DNA of 64,000 nt from Gliomastix tumulicola (taxonomy: Eukaryota; Ascomycota; Sordariomycetes; Hypocreales; Bionectriaceae), in assembly GCA_001599755.1 (NCBI GenBank), contig BCHX01000008.1, forward strand, positions 1,674,001-1,738,000, written 5' to 3'. Shown here piece after piece: positions 43,201-56,600 of this stretch (its first letter is position 1; each line of letters opens with the position of its first letter). A model generated the notes under the pieces. That model did not search any database and was not told where the DNA came from. It saw only the letters and a list, made by a program, of their open reading frames with translations. Both the position numbers and the translations under genes were made by a program.

Positions 43201-44640
43201 GATCTCAATGGCCTGGTCGCCTCCAATGAAGCCTTTGCCGAGTCCATCCCATGCCTTAAACAAGGAGTCGTAGCGTGTTTTCTCCTCCTTTGTGATGGAC
43301 CAGGGAATAACAGCATTTCCTTGTAGGCCTTGCGTCGTAAAGGAGCCTCCCTCGCGTCCCTGCTGGGGCATCATCCGAGCCTGCAGCGCATCGATGTTCG
43401 GCAGGCCTGTCGAAGGAGCGTTAACGAGCGCCCACTGGCCAGGACGGCCCGTTGGCTGTGAGTTCAGGGGAGCCAAGCCGCTGGGCTGGTTGTAACCCGT
43501 GGGCATCGGGGGCATGGGCGGGCGAGGGCCTTGGTAACCAGTTGCCTGGGGGTTCTGCCCCAGCCCAGGGAATCCAGTCTGCTGGGACTGGAGGCCACCT
43601 GGGAAGCCCGTCTGCTGCGCCTGCAAACCCTGGTTAGGCTGTTGCCCTGGGAAGCCCGTCATCTGCGCAGAGAGTAGCTGAGAGTTGGATGATTGAGGCT
43701 GTGGCTGTTGAATCGCTGGAGAAGACGTCTTCGCCGGTGCAGAGGCCGTTTCTTCGGCGACACTAAATCCAATGATGTCCACCATGCTTGAGACCTCATT
43801 CTTAATGTTCTCGGGCAGCGTACCCGGCAAAGACTTGCCAGTGAGCTTCAGATTACAGAGATACATCGCCAAGGCGAACTCGGGAAAGTACAGTTGCCCA
43901 GCCCTCGTCGTATCAGCAAGAGTCCAAATGTGGGATAGCGAGTCGCCGTCCAATCTAGATCGGAGAAGCAAGTCCCGGGCCTTGTCGCCGGACATGGTGG
44001 CCGAGCTCTCCCCAACAGCGGACTTAAATAGCGTCTCAAACTTAGACTGGTCCTGCGCTGTGATAAACGACAGTCTAATATTCGGGATCTTGTTCGTCGA
44101 CTTGACTTCGGGCTTACGCGCCTGGGATCCCCCACCGGTGTGAAACGAGGCAGCCATTTCGTTGAATCCGGTCGGCTGAGGCTTCACGGGGGGCTGGGAC
44201 GGCCCGCCCGATGGCTGGGGCGAGGAGGAGAATCCCGTCTGCTGCTGCTGCGAGGGTTGGTTCCCCTGGAAGGAGGACGACTGCGGCAACTGCTGCTGCT
44301 GCTGCTGCTGTTGTGCCTGAAACTGCTGCTGGAATTGCGGCGGAATCGAGGGCATCGGCGGGGCGGAGGACTGGAAGTTCTGCTGCTGCCCAGGGAAACC
44401 GGTGTACTGCTGCTGCAGAGGCTGCTGCCCGAACCCGGTCTGCTGCGCCTGCATCGGATAACCAGTATACTGCTGCTGCTGCGGCTGCTGCCCAAAGCCC
44501 GTCGGCTGCGGCGCAAACGGACCCGGCTGTTGCTGCTGTGGCTGCTGACCTCCGCCGATATTGAACGAGCCTCCATACTGCTGCCCGCTTGTCCCAGGGC
44601 GCGAGCCGCCGCCCAGATAGGAGTTGGGGTTCGAATACAT
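40207..44640 (-). CDS. PAN1: endocytic actin-patch scaffold PAN1
   Basis: Two exons (44640-41420, 41365-40207; GTAAGC-TAG intron) encode 1459 aa. PAN1 activates Arp2/3 and scaffolds clathrin-mediated endocytosis with END3 and SLA1. Order: Gln-rich N-terminus (1-160) with CAG-type tracts; EH domain 1 (about 190-290, LSHIWTLADTTRAGQLYFPE); EH domain 2 (about 445-540, LERVWTLADSGNKGRLDLDE); long coiled coil (about 640-1200) rich in Glu/Arg/Lys; acidic DDDDSSSSDDEGP; Pro-rich region; and a WH2-like actin-binding motif near the end (FLTEIHAGRSLKKT). LxxQxTG motifs, the target of Prk1/Ark1 kinases, recur through the N-terminal half. The Pro-rich stretch (PPPPPPPMP, PPPPPPPGG) would bind SH3 or profilin. 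Confidence 0.95.
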
Positions 44641-45293
44641 GATGTCGAGACGGATCAGTCGGTGGACGGACGGGGGGGCGGGTTGAGCGTGGGAGCCCTG
44701 TGTCTCCAGAGTCTGCCCGAGGAATTGCTGGGGCGGGAGGCAAGCCAGAGAAATCAGGCGCCTATGCTCAAATTGTCGTCGATGGCTGTGTGTGAGGTGT
44801 TCGTCACGGACGGGAAGCCGTGAGACTGGATGTAGGAGGAGGGAAGATTACTGTAGGTAGAGCAGGTCAGGGGATGACGAAAGCTAGGCTGCGATGGGAG
44901 CTCTCTTGGTTCCAAATCTGCAGACCAGACCCGCTCTCGTGTTCTGCGCTGGAATCTGCCAATCTAGTGGGGCTGAGACGTGGCTAGAATGCAAGACTGC
45001 AAGTACCTTAAACTGGGCAGTGTGGCGCAGCACTTCCATGTGTCAGGTATCGTAAGAGACCAGCATCACGCATGTGTGGCACCTCATAGACTTCATCTCA
45101 ATCACACAGAAACACAATTAGTGTTTGAAGTCGCCATCTCTCATGCACTATGTCTTCTGTCTATCTCACAGGGTATAAAACTCCAATCGTAAAGCAAGCC
45201 AACAAATATCACGCCTATTCAACGCATGATTTCCATGTCCATCATCATCGTCAGATCCATCCTTCATCCTTCATCCTTCTTACTTTCAGCCTC
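44641..45293. other. region between PAN1 start and LRR gene end
   Basis: Upstream region of PAN1 plus the 3' flank of the gene ending at 45294. No gene seen. A CATC/ATCCTTC repeat-like stretch lies at about 45238-45278. Confidence 0.45.
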
Positions 45294-48200
45294 CTAATGC
45301 CCATCTTCCTCGTCGATCCTGCCGACAGAATCCCCCCAAGTCCGTCGGTAAGCCTTCATCTGAAGACCTCCATCGCCCGCGCCAGGTTCTACGAGCGTAT
45401 AGCTCTCCTCTGGGTAAGCATCAAATGTGTACTCGACTCCATGCAGAAACTGCTTCTCCGTTGGAGATCCATCAGCCGAGTTCACCCCAGGTGAACTGAA
45501 TCCCGTCTCACTAGTAGGGCTCACAGCCTCACTTGAGATAACCGAGTTGGACCTCAGTATCGACAAGTCCAGTCCGCCCGAGAGCCCTCTGAGGTCTAGG
45601 GTGCTGTTGCTGTTCCTTCCCGAGCCGGGCTTGCGTCCAGGAGAAGAGGCACCATGGGAGTTTCGCTTCCGTCGAGACTCATATTCTCTAGATGCGAGTC
45701 CTCCAAACGATGCGGAGAAGACACCTTCGCCTTCGCGCTCACCCTGTCCCTGGCCGAGCTCGGTCTCGTCGTCAGACTGCTTGGCATCCGCGTACTGTCG
45801 CTGATTTCTCGCCAAAATCAGATTCAGCTCGGCAATTGCCGCGTCCCACTCGTCTTTGAGGTGCTGCACAAGGGCCTGATCATTATTACCATGGCTTCCA
45901 TGGTGAGAACGATCATGCTTGAATCTCGCAATGACCGAGTTGCGCCGGGTCGGCGTGCTAGACCCTGCAGTTGTCACCGACTTGCGAACTGACCGTGAGA
46001 GCTCCTGCTGTGAAAAGGCTGAGAAATGTCGGATAGTGGAGTTGTTGTTCAAGTGCCTAATCAAATGTCGCAAGTTGGAGATCGTGAAGTCGTTGTCTTC
46101 GCAGTCAAGGGTGTGCAGGGTGTTGTTGCTGGAGATAGCTTCCGCCAAATCCCCGATATTGATGTTGAGCATCTGAGTGCGCACCCTCAGGTGCTCAATC
46201 CTCTTGTTGGACTTCATGCCACCCAGAGCTTTGCTGAACTCCTTGCCCAGTCTTCCTTCGTCCAACTTCGCGTCATATCCAGAGATATCCAGATAACGCA
46301 CCGTGTCGTTGTTTGAGAAGAACTCGGACACAGTCTGGCAGGCAGACGAACTTGCAGCCTCAGGAGTTGTTGAGCCAGCCAGGCTTAGGCACTCGATCGT
46401 CTTATTCACCGTCAAGGCCTTCCACAGCTTCACATAGCTAGCCTCATAGTTGAACTCGAGCATCTGCATGAAGAGACTCCAGGGCGCGTAACCACAAGCA
46501 ATCGCTCCACAGAGATCATCGATGCCCTCGTCCAGCCGATTGGCATTGATATGTGCTGTCATCTTCCGCCCCTGGCCCATTGACCGGAAGAGGCGAGAGG
46601 CTTGGCGGCTTGTTAAGCCACATTTGTTGAGCCTCATGACCTTGAGGCTGTGGGATCCAGGCTGCTCCAAGTAGCTACCCAGAACCTCAATAGTTGCATC
46701 GTTCATCTATTCATACATCAGCATTAAAGAAAGGACATCCAATAAGGCACGTAGGGGAAACGGAAAAGGGGCAGCTTACAGCGATGCCGGACAGATCCAG
46801 TTCCTCAAGCTTCCATGAGTGTATGGCCGCTGGTTCAAATATCGATTCGTCCGAAGTGAGTCGAGTGTTGCCGGCAATGTTCAACCTCCGAAGAGATCGA
46901 AGCTGGGCAAGCGTATACTGGATGACCTCAAACTTCACCCTGCCCTGGTTGTCAGAAGTATCGATAGCTTCGAGACACTCAGGCTGCCCTGAAAGTCCTG
47001 TCCAGAGCTTGGTCAAGCCGGCATCCCCGAGGTGGCATTGTGATACCTCGAGTTCTTTGAAGTGCACGTAGTCGAGAGCCAGCAAATTTGCTACATCAGA
47101 CAGTCAGTACAACAGTTATGACACCAAATTCATTCGAGTGCCACGTACAGAGATCGTCAATGTCACTGGGAGCAAGGGGGTTTTGGGACATGACGAGGCT
47201 ATGGCATGTGAGGAGATGAGCCCTCGACAGCATGAGCAAGGGTCGCAGCATTTCAGAGCTATTTCTGCAATGCATGGCAAAGTCGGTTGATGCCCGAATC
47301 TGAGGGCTGCGAGTGTTATGCACACCCAGGACATTCGTGAGGTCGATTCTTCGAATGGATTCGGAAGCAAATGCGAGAGCGTGCAGCTCCTGCGAAAGAA
47401 CTGGCGCCTGCAGGAGATTCTCGTAATGCTCTTCGGTGATCTTGACACCTGCAGCTAGATATTAGAAAATGCTTCAATGATAAAGGAAAACAGCAGCGGC
47501 GCCTTACCATTGAGCGAAGTATGGACAACCGAGTCGCCATACTGAGAGTAATCCTTCTTCCGTACCAACGGGGAGAGATCGACATCTCGGAAGGAGATGG
47601 CCTTGAAGAAACTGTTGTATCGAAGGGCGCGGAATACTGCGATGAGCTGCATCGGGGAATATTGCTGCCCATCTAGGGGAAGCAGGCGGAAAGCCGGTTG
47701 GCTGGAAGTGTGCCACTCTATCGTCCAGTGTGGCATATCAACATGAAAGGCCACGCAGTACGCGTGAAGGCTCTGCTCGACACCACCGAGATCATTTCCA
47801 GATGTCAGCTGGAGGGGAGCAGGAAGACCCTTGATGTCGAAGATGATTTGCTGGAACTGCTGTGGCCACATCGGTTTCAGGATTCGATCCATTCTCGTCA
47901 ACGCCTCAATAATCCGTCGATAGTGTGTACTGGCAAGGTCAAGTCTTGTCTCGCGCCCAAATGGTGACCTGAACAGATCAATTAGCATTCACAGATTCGA
48001 TGTTCAAAGTAGCTTAGGACTTACCGAAAGCTCATCAAGAATCGCTGCTCATGCGATGCAACTGAGGCCTTAAATCGAGTCAAGGTGACGGTTCCAAAGG
48101 AATTTGACTTGACTCGCAAGTCACTGGGCGGTGTCAGGGCATCGGCTTTCAACACTTCGACGAAATAGCACATGTAAGGGCCGATGACGAAGTAGAAAGA

Positions 48201-49142
48201 AGACCCGTCGATCTGAGAGACAACTTCTTCGCTGGAATTTGTCTTTTGAGGGCCCCCGACTAGACGCTTAGCGACGGGGAATATCATGTTCTGGGACGTG
48301 CCATCAGGCAGCTGTGACTCAGTCGTGGCAACGATATGGTTGATCCTGACTCTCAAGTTCTCCGGGATCAAGGTATTGACGGGTGATTTCCGTAGCTTAA
48401 CCCGGCAAGCTTTCTGTATTGTCGCTAGCCAGTCGTCTCGCTCCTTGGGCATTGAGAAGAAGAGCTGTGTCTTGCAAAAGCCCAGGCGGGGGAGCTGGGA
48501 GAACCACCAGAGCTCGATTCCAAACCGGGGGCTCGACCCCTCTTCCTTAAAGGTGGCCACGATAGCCCGCAGGGGAATCTCGAGTCGAATATCCGATGCA
48601 GCCGACTTGCTACTAATAGAGTGGTGAGATCCGCTTCGCGAGAGCGTCTCTGAGGGAGCCATCTGAGGAAAGACGCTACGGGCAGCCTCGATGCTACCCA
48701 GCTTGACGATGCAATGGTCGGTGAGCACAAGATAGTCGGAGCGAGCTTTGAGAAGAGACACGTCCGTCTTGAGGTAGCCATGGCATATGAGCTCCATAGC
48801 TGAAAAGGACAGCTCCATTGGACTTCCGGGCCCTTCAGCTGGAGACATGCTCCCCTGTGAGTCGCGAGAGACACGCCGATGCAGCCGCTCGATCATGGAA
48901 GTTGAGCTCGACGGTGTCTTCTGGAGGCGTCGGCCACCAGTGCCTGCTGGGGATCTGAAGGAACCGCCGTTGAGGGAGTCGAGGGACGAGCTGCTCAGGG
49001 ACCGCAGAGCCCTTGACAGCACTCGCGGTGCTTTGGACTCGTTCGGGTCCGGCCCGTCCTTGATTGGCTCATAATGAGTCGAGACGACGGTGCCAGTCTT
49101 GATGGCTGGCAGAGCCCTCCGCTTCCACTTCTCAGCTTGCAT
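45294..49142 (-). CDS. PH-domain and leucine-rich-repeat protein, CARMIL-like
   Basis: Five exons (49142-48025, 47968-47508, 47448-47149, 47090-46780, 46706-45294) give 1200 aa and close in frame. The N-terminal third has a Ser-rich linker and then PH-like sequence (MELICHGYLKTDVSLLKA, YLVLTDHCIVKLG, FFSMPKERDDWLATIQKAC). The middle and C-terminal thirds carry ribonuclease-inhibitor-type leucine-rich repeats (FKELEVSQCHLGDAGLTKLW, WKLEELDLSGIA, LKVMRLNKCGLTSRQASRLF, NTLHTLDCEDNDFTISNLRH). The tail is Ser-rich and disordered. The PH plus LRR order resembles CARMIL-type actin regulators and uncharacterised fungal RNI-like proteins; a cortical or membrane-linked role is inference. The start gives MQAEKWKRRALP. 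Confidence 0.82.
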
Positions 49143-51730
49143 GATGGGCTATATCGTCCAGGGCGAGCTGACACGAAGTATTCTGACAGGACGAGCTCGT
49201 GATCAGGACCAACTCACTTGTCGAAGCAGCCCAATTGAACACCCTATGAATTGAGCAGGGCTTGGGCGAAGAGAGCCTGTGTCTCTGGGCTGGTTGGGGT
49301 ATCGCGACGGATATTTATTTGCGTCGAGTCCTGGTGTTGATTATGTGGGCGGTGGTGAAACCCTCCCTCTTCCCCGATACAGAGCAAATACTTCAGCAGG
49401 TGCTCGCACGCCTCAACGTCGCAGTGGCATTCAGGGAGACCTCGTTGTACCCGGATCGTCACCGCTGTCTCAGCCACCGTCGATGTCTTGGAGTCTACTG
49501 GGCGGTTGAGCAGCAATTCGGCTGAGACCCCTCCGCATCCGTCGCTTGGGGAACCGTTCCAGGAACGCGAGCCCTTTGCCACTTCCTTCACCTCCTCTCC
49601 CTTTGGCCGTGTTCAGTGAAGGAGAGATTTTCACAGATTTTCTAGGGCCGAAGCTTGGAAGCTTAGAGGCGCCGAAAAGAGGGCCGAGCGAGAGACACGC
49701 AATGCAGCTTGCTAGGCCAAACCCGAATCGGACGGGCTCATGGGCGCACCGGCTGAAACAATGAGGTCGGCGGCGCACTTCCTTCACCTGCAGTGTTCGA
49801 CGGTCCCCGGGCTTCCAGCAGAACAGGCGAGAAACATTGAGGGTGAGACGGGTACGGCTGGGCGGAGAAAGGAGACGCGATGAGGCGATACGAGGGAAGG
49901 ATTGGGGCCTGCTGATGGAGGGTGGGATGGATGCACAACGGGACAATAATTGGCTGCCGGACAGATCAAGGTTCAGGGACCGGCATGCTGGAGAGGCTGG
50001 GGATGAAGACGGCGCATCTCCCTCGGGTTCCAGAGGAGAGATGTTGAACGGGAGGAGGGAATTAAGTCGGATGCTGTGAATGAAACTGGGAAGAGGAACG
50101 TTGACGACGGGCGAAGATACTGGGAAGTTGGCGCCAAGGCCTGCTCCTGCAAGGCAGTACCAACAGAGGACCTTATCTGACGCCCACTGCGGCACGTGCA
50201 GCAGGTAGAGATCTGTACCCTGGCTCCGACGTCGATTCGATTGAACCGCGTATTCGTATGAGGCTTAGTCGACGGGCCCGAAATCCATACGAGCTCGCTC
50301 GGCGAATGCACGATTTGGAGAGGTCGCGCTGGTTCAACGGCCCAGAGATCAAGAAGCTGAGGTGGAGTGGAGTTTTTCGGGAGTCCGCTAAGAGTCCGCT
50401 GCACTTGGCCCGTAAGCCACTAACTTGGGTGCCTCACCAGCGCTCCTTCGGCAGGGTCAGACTAGTGACAGAATTCTATAACCATTCACGCTCTATTATT
50501 TTACTACTCGATCATCTCTAATTCTTTCACCCACATGCACTACAGGCGTCTCGTGGGGGTGAGGGGGGATCAAAGGACGGGGCAGGGAAGCCCCAGCATG
50601 GGAATCGTGGATTGCCATCTTCCTGACTCGACCCTGCAATGACGACGACGAAAGCTCTCCTTTGCGTCGAGCGCAGTCGTGTCGGGTTCCATGGAATCTC
50701 CTTCACAGTCAGCCATGAGCGATGAGCTGTCCTCGACCAGAAAACCCGACTCGACTGCATAATTCTCGTCAGCATGGTCAGGCAGGAATCAAAGCACCTC
50801 CCGGCCTCGCACAAACGAATTGAATTTCGACCTCAACCTTGGCTAGCCAGGGAGACTACTGGGACTACTGCGAGCGTCTACGCATCTGCTAACGACGCTT
50901 AGGCAGGTGGGCGACCCTCAACGAATCAGTCAACAAGTCCCTCGATCTCGATCTGATAGAGATGAAACACGACTCAGGAAACGGCCCACGATGACGCTAT
51001 AGATCACTTCCTGCATGGATCATTCCAAGGTTGACCGCCGTTGTCTTGTGCGCCACGAGGCATATGATATTACGGTCGATATATGTTGGGTCACCGCGCG
51101 ACCGTTTTCAGCTTGCAACATGGCATGACAGCTGTCCATGGTCTCGGTGGGATGTGCAGATGGAGCATCTCAGCTGCATACCTCTACGAGGTAGATTACA
51201 TGCGCTTGAGGACTACAGCTCGACGCCAACTCACCTGCGCGTTTAGCAAGCCCTAGCTATTTGCTCCCATCGTGCCACGTTGTCGCGGCCATAAGGAAAG
51301 AACAAACGCCTGCAGCTAGAGTGGAAAGTCATCACCTCGATGAACAATTGCACAATGCAACCTCATTGAGTTTATGAAGAGCCTCCTACGTCGCTGGACC
51401 GCAAAGTGCTCTCAGAATGGTGTCGCCTGACAAGTTTCCTTTAGGGTAGGCGATCCCGCAACTCCCACAAAACCGTATTTCCCGTTGATTATGTAATTGA
51501 CTACTGGCTCCCCAATCCGATATCGTCTTTCCACTTGAAGCATCACGGCCTGAACCCTCTGCAAGTCTTGCTGTCGTGGCGGGGAAAAAAGATTCGCTTA
51601 TCTCGCTTGACCTCCTCCCCCCTCCTCGCCCTCCGGAGCGGGTTCTGAGCCTGAGACTGCCCCTCGTCCATCTTCAATTTCCTCGCATCCCAGCTGTTTG
51701 CCGTTGCAGCAGCAACCCACCCGGCCCAAG
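49143..51730. promoter_or_regulatory. 2.6-kb divergent intergenic region (LRR protein / CBR1)
   Basis: Holds promoters for both flanking genes. A 241-codon minus frame (49470-50195) has no domain and biased composition, so I do not call it. The last 150 bases before CBR1 are CT-rich. No repeat or RNA gene recognised. Confidence 0.45.
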
Positions 51731-53004
51731 ATGCCCGAGTACCAGTCCCTGACGGACGACTTCAGCCAGTTGAAGTTCGACTATGTCTACATCCCGGCCA
51801 TCCTCCTTGTCCTGGGGACGGCTATCGTGAAGGTTGACTGGACCATGTACTCGGCTGCCGTGGCCATCCTCTGGGGAGCTTACAACTTCTACAACCTAAG
51901 TGAGTCCATCGCCAGATGTGCCCCGCGGGTCCTGCCCTGGCTTGCCATTGGGCAGCCTTGGGATAGCAGCCTACCCGGCACGATGCGTGTGCGTACGTGA
52001 GGCTCATCCGTGTGTCTTTACTACAGAACTTAAGCCTGTCCTTAAGCCCGACGTGTTCAAGGAGTACGAGCTACAGGAGAAGACCGTCATCTCCCACAAT
52101 GTCGCCATGTACGTCACCGCCTTCCTGCCCGAGCCCCTCCCCCTCCTCGACGGACTGCGAATCCGAGATAAGAAGCTGGGAAGCAGAGACTGACCCTGCA
52201 CTTCCTTGTCTATAGTTACCGCTTCAAGCTGCCCCAGGGCAACAACATCCTCGGCCTCCCCATCGGCCAGCACATCTCCATCGGCGCGCCCATCACCCAG
52301 CCCGACGGCACGACAAAGGAGATCGTGCGCTCCTACACGCCCATCTCCGGCGACCACCAGCCCGGCTACTTCGACCTCCTGATCAAGTCGTACCCGCAGG
52401 GCAACATCTCCAAGCACATGGCCTCGCTTGTCGTCGGCCAGACCATCAAGGTGCGCGGGCCCAAGGGCGCCTTCGTCTACCGCCCCAACATGGTGAGGCA
52501 TTTCGGCATGATTGCCGGCGGCACCGGCATCACGCCCATGCTGCAGATCATCCGTGCTATCGTCCGCGGCCGTGAGGACGGCGATATGACGAGAGTCGAC
52601 CTTATCTTCGCCAACGTCACGGCGCAGGACATCCTGCTCAAGGATGATCTTGATGCTCTGGTTAAGGAGGACAAGAAGATCCGCGTTCACTACGTGCTGG
52701 ACAAGCCCCCTGAGGAGGGCTGGGAGGGCGGCGTTGGCTATGTGACGGCCGACATGATCACGGTAAGCCCCCATAACCGACTCCTCCGGTGCACTAGCTG
52801 TCCGTGGAGAGTTTGACCTATGTAGAGCGTGTCACTGACCTTTTCTTTTTATAGAAATGGCTCCCCGCGCCGGCCGATAACGTCAAGATCCTGCTCTGCG
52901 GTCCTCCTCCCATGATCAGCGGTCTGAAGAAGACCACAGAGAGCCTTGGTTTCAGGAAGGCCCGCCCCGTCAGCAAGCTCGAGGACCAGGTCTTTGCCTT
53001 CTAA
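51731..53004 (+). CDS. CBR1: NADH-cytochrome b5 reductase
   Basis: Four exons (51731-51899, 52027-52108, 52216-52762, 52855-53004) give 315 aa. It transfers electrons from NADH through FAD to cytochrome b5 for sterol and fatty-acid desaturation. An N-terminal membrane anchor (about 17-55, YVYIPAILLVLGTAIVK and YSAAVAILWGAYNFY) points to the ER or outer mitochondrial face. The FAD site is RSYTPIS, with GNISKHM following. The NADH site includes GGTGITPMLQIIRAI and CGPPPMISGLKK; the C-terminus VFAF is typical. The split codon at intron 2 (AT|T) restores NVAIYRFKLP. CBR1-type rather than mitochondrial MCR1-type is inferred from the anchor and length. Confidence 0.93.
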
Positions 53005-53612
53005 GGGCGAAAAAGTGGTGGTCCAAGTTTATAGGACGAACTCTAAAGCTCGACTATTGACGGCCGAGGTAGCAACATGGATACTGGTCCGTGAGGCCAA
53101 CGGATTGATTGGGAGTTGGGGCGGTACGGGCATGGGATGGAATGGAATGGAGAGCAGGCGTCGAAATTAGATGATACAGGCATCTAGCAGATACCACGGA
53201 TTTCGAAGGCACACGGGCTGGGCAGGCATGTTCGAGTCGCAAAATAGTGGCGACACGACGCAAAGCATGCGCAAACATTCAAGAAAGCCACCTCCGGCTA
53301 AAGGGCAGGCCAAGATACCTCCTCGGGACGTTCGAACACGGAGACAGCCAGGCACTCATGGCCTGGATAAAGCATGAGTTGCCACACGCTTTTCACCCTC
53401 TATGATGTGTATAGCACGTCTTCATGTCGTTTTGAGTACAAATGATAGTAATGGTATAATCAATTTTTTCCCTCCTATGCGCTCTATACCGAAGAATTTG
53501 CAAAATCACCTTATTGTACACTAGACATGATGGAGAAAATATTAAAGAAGAATGAGCCCAAGCTAGAAAGCGTTTCCTGTCACTATTCCTTCATCATCGA
53601 GAAACAGCAGCT
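53005..53612. other. convergent 3' region
   Basis: Between the stops of CBR1 and CTR9. AT-rich near 53390-53560. No gene seen. Confidence 0.5.
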
Positions 53613-56600
53613 TTACTCATCATCGTCGTCGTCAGCTTCTCGCATCGACGTATCAGCGGCAGCAGGTGACTTGTCACCGCCCTCTTCGTCCTCGTCATCG
53701 CTGTCCACAACACCGCCACGACCCCTGCGAGCCCTGGCAGGCTGACGAGGGCCAACGTCCTCATCTTCATCCTCGTCCTCGTCGTCTTGCGCGGCGGGCT
53801 TGTCCGGAGCACCGTCGACGTCCATCTTGCTGGTGTTGCTGGCGACATCATCGTCCAGCTCAGAGAGAGGCGTCTCGTCCCGGTCCAAGTTCTTCTCTGC
53901 ACGCTCGAGGGCATCGTCGTCACCGTCCTCTTCGTCGCTGTCGACGACCAGCTCGGCAGACTTGTATTTGCCGGTATCCTTCTTGCTCTTCTCCTTCTGC
54001 TCGAGGCGGCGCTTCTTCCTGGCGGGTGTGGGCGCCTCCTCCTCGTCATCATCAGCATTCTTCTTCTTGGACCGTCTGGGCTTGTCGCCGGTGGGCCGCG
54101 GGGCAGCCTTGCGCTTCCGCTTGACCCTGTTGCCGTCTTCGTCCTCGGTGAAGTCAGCAGCAGCCTTGCGCTCCTCCTCGTCTCTCTCTTGAGCCCGCAG
54201 CTCCGCCTGCTTCCGGGCCTCGGCATTTGCTTCCTCACGTGCCTGCCGGATCTTGTCCTGGCGCTCGCGCTCCACGGCCAGAGCCTTCTCGCGTTCTTCT
54301 TCACGCTTCTTGAGCTCAGCCTCACGGAGCTTCTTGGCTTCGTCGATCTTCTGCTTGTTCTTGCCCTCCCACTCCTTCTGCTTGCCAATGGCACGCTCGA
54401 GCTGCTTCCGCTGCGTGTTGCGGGCCATGCTCGCACGCTGCTCTACGTCGTGCTTCGGGTAGGGGGTCTGAGGGTGGGCAGCGATCTCATCCAGGGCTTC
54501 GATGGCGGCCTCAAGCCCCTTGGCGGCCTCCTCGAGCTGCTCGGTGGTCTTCTTGTTCTCGTCTAGGCCCTGGATTGCAGTCACGAGCTGGATTTGAACG
54601 AAGGCGACGTTGAACTTATAGTGAACTTGGTCGGGAGCTGCTGCGAGGGCCTGCGGGGAATGTTGTTAGCAAGATGCTTCAGAGAATAGGGTGGCGTAAA
54701 TCGGTAGGCTTACCCTCTTTGCGCAATCGAGAGCTTTGTTATAGGCCTCGATATCGCGCTCTGACCGACCTCGGTTCAGCCAGGTGCGTCCCAGACATGC
54801 CAGGATGAGCGGGTCATTCGCCTTTCCATCTCGCGAGAGGGCAATCTCGTAGTGCTCGATGGCCTTGGTGTACTGTCTCAGCTCGGCGTACACATGGCCA
54901 AGGTTGACGTAGAGATGCGAGTCCTTGACGGTATCACGGATCTTGTGAAAGATGGGCAGGGCGTTCTTGTAGTCCTTCTTGTCCTCGATCATGGCAATCG
55001 CTATGCCCTGAGCAGCGTAGGCGTTCTTGGGATCCAAAGAAAGAGCCTTCTCGAAGAACTCGACAGCCTTGCCGTATACGGCACTTCGCTTCTGCTTGTC
55101 TTGTTCAGACTCACGGCGCATCTCTCTGGCCTGGATAAGGTACAGGTTGCCCATACCAACCAGGGCGTACCTGTCATGCTTGTCGTAGTTCTGGAGTGTG
55201 TGCTTGTAGTGTCTGAACTCTTGGTCTTCGGTGACGTTCGAGGGGCGCTTTCTGGAATGCACCTTTCCGAGGTACCAGCCGTATAGCGCACGAACCTCAA
55301 GGTCGCTTGTATTCTCTTGATACAGCTTGGCAACAGCGTCGGGTCCTTCCTTGTTGGGGTTCTTGCGCAGCTTGATGTACGCCAGCCTCGTGCGCGCATC
55401 AGTGTAGTCGTCGTGCCGTGTGAGAAGACCCTCGTAGACCTCAACGGCCTTGTCGATGGAACCGCAGGCCTCATAGCTGCGACCCAAGTTGAAGCTGATA
55501 GTCGAGACAAGCGCATCCGTGTCTGCAGTTGGATCCCTCTCGTCGATTACGACACATGCCGAGAGCGCAGCCTCGAACATCTCACTAGCCAGCTCAAACT
55601 TCTCAGCCTGGAAATGAAAGCAGCCAATGTTGTTGAGAAGCTGCGGGGGCAGGAACTTGCGCAGGGATGTGCGAATGGTAGCTTCGTCGGTGACATCCTT
55701 GGGGTATTCCGACTGTGGCACTTGATCCAGCTCGAGCTGCTCCACTTGTTGGAGACACTGGATGGCCTTCTCCGGGTTTTCAGACTCGTAGAGGCGAGCG
55801 AGGTTCAGAAGAACAGACGGATCGGGGGAGAGGTTCTTCTTGGGATCTTTCCATGCACTTCTGACACCCTCGAGGAGCGAGAATGCCTTCTTCATATCTG
55901 CTGACTTGTCCTCCTTGGTGTCGCTGTTTTGACTCGCGAAGATTTCTTCGGCATACAGTGTACCGAGAAGGATCATGGCCTCGTAGTTCCGTGACTGCTG
56001 AATCATCTTCTCCAAGCGAAGCTTGGCCTCTCCCAGATCATTCTTCATGACGGACAGCTGAGCAACGCCGAACTTGGCCGGGAGGTAGCCGTTGTCTGCA
56101 CCTCCTCGGGCATCGTCGGCGCGACGATAATAGTCGCTGGCCCTCTCCTCATTCCCTCCGTAGTGCTCCTTGCGCGCAAGCAGATACCAGCCATCACTGG
56201 CAATTGCGTTCACGTCGGTGTACTGAATGGCCTTGTGGGCTAGCTTGTCGGCGTTGTCCCAGGCCTTTCTCGAGAGGAAGTAACCAGCGAAGGTGGCGCA
56301 TGTCAGGGGAAGATCCTTGTCGAGCTTGAACGACTTCTGGGTGTACTCGGTCATGGCCTTTTTGTAGAGTGCCAAGAACTCGTCACTGTTGACCGGCACG
56401 TGGGCGCTGGCGTCGAGGTAGAATTGACCGAGAAGGATATTGGCGACCTTGGAGTTGGGGTTGAGCTGTAGACTTCTTTCCCAGGCAATTTTGGCATCGT
56501 CTTTGAAGCCAAGCTGCCAGAAGCAGCACCCAATGCCCACACGAGGGTCGGGGTCTACCATGTCTGGCATCTTCTGAAGGACCTCCTGGTATAGGGCAAG

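Noticed and set aside
49470..50195. 241-codon minus-strand frame
   Set aside because: Composition is Ser/Pro/Arg-biased, no domain, and it lies in a promoter region between two divergent genes.
53787..54566. 259-codon plus-strand frame opposite CTR9 exon 2, Leu-rich
   Set aside because: Antisense of the Lys/Glu-rich CTR9 tail; not a real membrane protein.
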